64,000 bases of DNA, from positions 1,637,501 to 1,701,500 of the forward strand of contig NC_033623.1 in assembly GCF_001540865.1 (NCBI RefSeq), read 5' to 3'. Positions 60,678 to 64,000 of the stretch are shown here, piece after piece. The notes beneath the pieces were generated by a model, which had not been told where the DNA came from, did not search any database, and worked only from the letters and a program-made list of their open reading frames with translations. Source of the stretch: Ananas comosus. Lineage: Eukaryota > Streptophyta > Magnoliopsida > Poales > Bromeliaceae. Positions within the stretch are counted from its first letter, which is position 1. The number at the start of each line of letters is the position of its first letter. A program made the translations under genes and the position numbers.

Positions 60678-60961
60678 TATTTTTGATAGCAGGCTTTACC
60701 GGCTCAACCGCTTAATAATTGCCCAAAACCAGCTGCCAAGATACCCCAAATAGGTAACTTGTTATGTGGGAGACACATGACGTACAAGCAAGGTACAAAA
60801 TGAGAGAGCAATTGATTGATTGAAGATACTATATTTGACTGTCACATTTTTTACTTTTTAGGTATACATCTTACATTTTCTTTATTCGAGAGTCATCAAT
60901 TTTTACTTGTCACGTTAAATTTTTAACTAAAAAATTATTTTAACTTTTATAAATTTTAAAA

Positions 60962-61318
60962 GGGAAAACTTCAAAAACCCCCCTGTGGTTTCGTGCATTC
61001 TCACTTTGCTACCCTGTGGTTTAAAACGTATCAATTTGTCCCCCTGTGATTTCGTTTTTATCTTTTTGTTATCAATTTTATTATTATTTTTTTTTAAAAT
61101 CAGTGACAAAGTTAAAATTAAATGATACTAAAGTGACTATTCGATAAATATAGATGGTTATCTGAAGTTTTTTTGTATATAATTTAACGAAATATTAACG
61201 AAAAAGCTTCCGAAAAGATAAAAATGAAACCACAGGAGGGTAAATTAATACGTTTTAAACCACAGGATAGCAAAGTGAGAATGCACGAAACCACAGAGGA
61301 GGTTTTTAAAGTTTTCCC
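60962..61318. mobile_element. Mutator-type MITE, family F copy 4 (357 bp, youngest-looking)
   Basis: Ends GGGAAAACTTCAAAAACCCC and, reversed, GGGAAAACTTTAAAAACCTC. Inverted arms extend about 100 bp with few mismatches (CCTGTGGTTTAAAACGTAT / CCTGTGGTTTAAAACGTAT). The perfect 9-bp duplication ATTTTAAAA lies at 60953-60961 and 61319-61327. Confidence 0.9.
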
Positions 61319-61505
61319 ATTTTAAAATAAAAAGTATAAAATTTATATATTTTTTAGAGTGTACAAGCAGAATTTTTCTAAGTCTAATGCATTAGATGTC
61401 ATATGAGATGACCATCCCATCACTGCCAATATGTCATGTGTCCAAATTAGCAAAAAATCTCTACAGGCAGGACTATAAAAAATTTATTAAAGCCATGGTT
61501 TTGTA

Positions 61506-62103
61506 CTTTATTTTTCTATTAACCATTAATTCTTTTGTTCCTACGGTTGAGATCAACATTTGATAACATGTTTCACCGGCTCAACCCCATAATAAATGCA
61601 TAAGTTATATTACTAATATGACGTCACTAATCAATCAAATTATTTTTTTTTGGGTTCATTCGTCCCATCATAGTTATCAAAAAAATAATTTTATTATACT
61701 TTTTATTCAAAAAGAGAAATGCGACTGGCTATTAATAAATTATGTGTTATGACTGATATATATAGTGAAATATCTTCTTTTCATTAGCGAGTATGAAATG
61801 AGGGAGGAGGTTGTGGTCCCCATTTCTTTCCCAACGAGGAATTCTACTATATGGCAGTCATATCGCATTAGCTATGTCCAGTCAATCACATATTTTTTTT
61901 TGAGAGAAAAGTATCCTAAAAATAAATGTTTTAAAATATGATAGGATAGGTGAACCCCAGGAGAGCAATTTGATTGGATGGAGATGTCACCGACTTGACT
62001 GCTACATTTTGAACTTTTCCATCAAATATGCGACAACTGTATCTCCCATTCTCTCAGAAATTTTTATCTAAACGGAGTGTATCTATAACTCTCATGCGCT
62101 ACA
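61506..62103. other. AT-rich intergenic DNA
   Basis: No gene or bounded element recognised. Confidence 0.4.
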
Positions 62104-62293
62104 AGCAATGCTACTGATACACCAAAAAATAAGCTGTATATCTTATATCCACTCCATCTAACGGTTCTTAATTTAGAAAAAAGCTACCTATACCGTCTTT
62201 TTTGGGTATATGATGTATATCTCACCCATCTGAAGGGTGAAGTTTATTTACTTGTCACATGAGCAGGGTGGGATGTATGAGTAGCATTGCTCA
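62104..62293. mobile_element. Short MITE-like inverted-repeat element
   Basis: AGCAATGCTACTGATACACC and, reversed from the right, AGCAATGCTACTCATACATC. About 190 bp with no coding. Target duplication unclear. Confidence 0.55.
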
Positions 62294-62725
62294 TAATATT
62301 TTAACCAAAAAAAGAGTTAATGCAGGTTCCTGTGAAAGTATCAAACAGCAGATAAATTCTTACAAAACTTAAATGATTAGATTTATTCCTTTCAAAATTC
62401 TCTAATTTGCAAACGTATCTTTCAAAAACTTCTGATTCATTCATGTGTCCTTACCATTTGATTTACTATTAATTTTTTGACAAGATGCGTAAAATGATTA
62501 TACCGCCCTTATAAATTTGTCCTTGTAAAAAGCTATCTTTCCTTCTCTCTCCTCACCTTCGCCGCGGGCCTGCGGCATGTGTTGCATACCTCATTTTTGT
62601 TGCGACTGAGTGCCTTACCTTCGACGGCACTGCCATCCTAGGTCTCGTCGTCCCCATGGATATAAAGAAAAGAGGGTAAGAAAGATGACACGACTCAATA
62701 TTAAAATACAAATTATATATATATA

Positions 62726-62947
62726 ATGAGTCCGGCTACTATACTATCGATAGTACCAAGCCCTTGGTATTATTGAGTTTTCTACCGTTAGATCTACCCT
62801 TTGATCATTTTCACCCGTTAGATTATACTATTAAACCAACCACCCACTCAACCCTAGGGAACCACTAGCAATTTAACCGGGGACCACTATCATCATAACC
62901 GCACATCCTTTCATCCAACGGCCGAAAACTCAATAATACCAAGGGCT

Positions 62948-62950
<3 letters not shown>
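62726..62950. mobile_element. Family A element, short subtype, nested
   Basis: TGAGTCCGGCTACTATACTA..CCAAGCCCTTGGTATTATTGAG on the left and CTCAATAATACCAAGGGCTTG on the right. (TA)n at the left edge (about 62713-62724) and at the right (62951-62984). Confidence 0.7.

Positions 62951-63029
<79 letters not shown>
62951..63029. repeat. Compound (TA)n(GA)n microsatellite
   Basis: TA run 62951-62984 leads straight into a GA run to 63029. Confidence 0.95.
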
Positions 63030-63031
<2 letters not shown>

Positions 63032-63389
63032 AAAAAATTATTTTATCTCTTATCTAATTGTAATTAGCTTTTTTAACTCACAGTTATCTAAATTTTGGTA
63101 ACAGAAAGGTCTATTTGCAGACGAAAAGACTTCTGGATGGATAAATCTGATAACTTAAGTTTTATAGTAATATATTTGCTATTTGATATTTTTGTAAAAA
63201 GTTATAGAAAGTTAGAGAGGAACAATTTCATAAATAAAGGGCCAATGTCAAAATTAAGTAAGTCCATGTGATTTGAAATTGGTTGGCGCCACATTGTTTT
63301 ATCAAATTGGGCCATTTGTAGCAGGGCATTAATTGTCTACTGCTTTACTTCCAGTAGAGAGGAGGGTCATGACTGATGACTCATGACTT

Positions 63390-63848
63390 GTTTAACTCAG
63401 GATTGGAATGGATGCGGATATCCGAATTTTATCTAAATCCGAATTTAAATAGCATGGATTTATTTAATACTAAATGGATGGTTTCGGATTTGAATATAAA
63501 AAATAAAAATTTTACAAATTTGAATTCGGGAATGAATTTTTTCCTCACTCGACTTGAGCCCAAATTGATTTAACATTATATAATATATGTGAATGTTTGA
63601 TGTTATATTTTGATTTGTATTTTAAAATTTTAGATTTTATTATAATATATTTTGAAATATGATAAAAAGAAATAATTGCTTCAGGTTTGAGATTTTGGGT
63701 TTGGATTTGGATTTCGGATTTCAAATTATTGGCCGTGTTCGGGTATGAATTTAAATTTTCAAAATCTATCAGGTTCGGGTTTGGATTTTAGATTCAGGTT
63801 TGAGATTTGAAAAATTCGTCTCGAATCTGTCCCGTTGGTATCCCTAGG
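63390..63848. mobile_element. CCCGAA-rich element (family G, copy 2), minus orientation
   Basis: Reverse complement starts near AGGGATACCAACGGGACAGA and follows 32768..33020 closely, including a shared AATTATTTCTTTTT, ATTTCAAAATATATTATA and TTAAAATACAAATC tail. The plus-strand start GGATTGGAATGGATGCGGAT is the other terminus. Confidence 0.65.
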
Positions 63849-64000
63849 TTTTACGAATCTCTAGCATAAATAGACAATTATACCCTTCATAAATGAAGGG
63901 TTGAAATGAGTACTATCTACTTTGAAATACAAGTACAGAAGGGCAACCCAATTTAGTGAGAGTGTTTTCAGGTCACATGTCCCTAACCCTAGCTCGTGTG
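63849..64000. other. Window end, intergenic
   Basis: Short unannotated stretch ending AACCCTAGCTCG. ACCCTA near the end could be a telo-box of a gene outside the window, but nothing here proves it. Confidence 0.3.

Larger units (their letters stand above)
62312..63205. mobile_element. MITE-like family H (copy 2), interrupted
   Basis: GAGTTAATGCAGGTTCCTGT..AACAGCAGATAAATTC at the left and TAGTAATATATTTGCTATTTGATA at the right are inverted counterparts and match 23824..24315. A family A element, (TA)n and (GA)n lie between. A GC-rich patch with GCCGCGGGCC (62559) could be a further captured fragment. Confidence 0.5.

Overview
This window is plant nuclear DNA. Its genes carry introns with GT..AG borders, the intergenic DNA is very AT-rich, and it is packed with small DNA transposons, SINEs and CT/GA/TA microsatellites. 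The GC-rich first exon of the CDK inhibitor and the repeat spectrum suggest a commelinid monocot; pineapple (Ananas) or a relative is my best guess, but that is inference only. No bacterial, organellar, viral, tRNA or rRNA genes were recognised. Coding sequence is a small fraction of the window.

Five protein genes could be reconstructed exon by exon, all on the + strand, with splice phases agreeing at every junction. (1) <1..3479 is the 3' part of PRT1, an N-degron E3 ligase with RING and ZZ domains. (2) 27795..30948 is a CDK inhibitor of the ICK/KRP family, complete in three exons. (3) 37244..40838 is an NPGR2-like TPR calmodulin-binding protein, complete in five exons. (4) 45259..48568 is ARPC2, the 34-kDa subunit of the Arp2/3 complex, complete in ten exons with an optional basic C-terminal exon. 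(5) 50404..52023 is a small two-exon gene of unknown function ending in a CaaX-like CSMM tetrapeptide; its intron holds a seven-copy tandem repeat.

Layout: PRT1 (0-3.5 kb); a gene-poor block of about 24 kb (3.5-27.5 kb) with SINEs, Tourist-like elements, Mutator-type non-autonomous elements and a retrotransposon LTR; KRP (27.8-31 kb); repeats (31-36.3 kb); NPGR2 (36.4-40.9 kb); an intergenic stretch (41-45.2 kb); ARPC2 (45.3-48.6 kb); the small CaaX gene (50.4-52.1 kb); and a repeat-dominated end (53-64 kb) with a cluster of palindromic elements sitting in (TA)n runs. The genes do not form a pathway: protein turnover, cell cycle, calmodulin/pollen and actin functions are simply neighbours.

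The most rewarding structure is in the repeats. Nine elements show terminal inverted repeats with 9-bp target duplications legible in the text, and two of them carry GC-rich inserts that look like captured gene fragments. At 21.4-23.3 kb three elements are nested so that their target duplications give the order of insertion, and a related unoccupied copy of the site lies at about 11.0 kb. Two SINEs at 16 kb share one thrice-repeated target site. Three of the four single-N gaps fall in one family of long palindromes and the fourth sits between two identical 116-bp copies, so they look like assembly joins.
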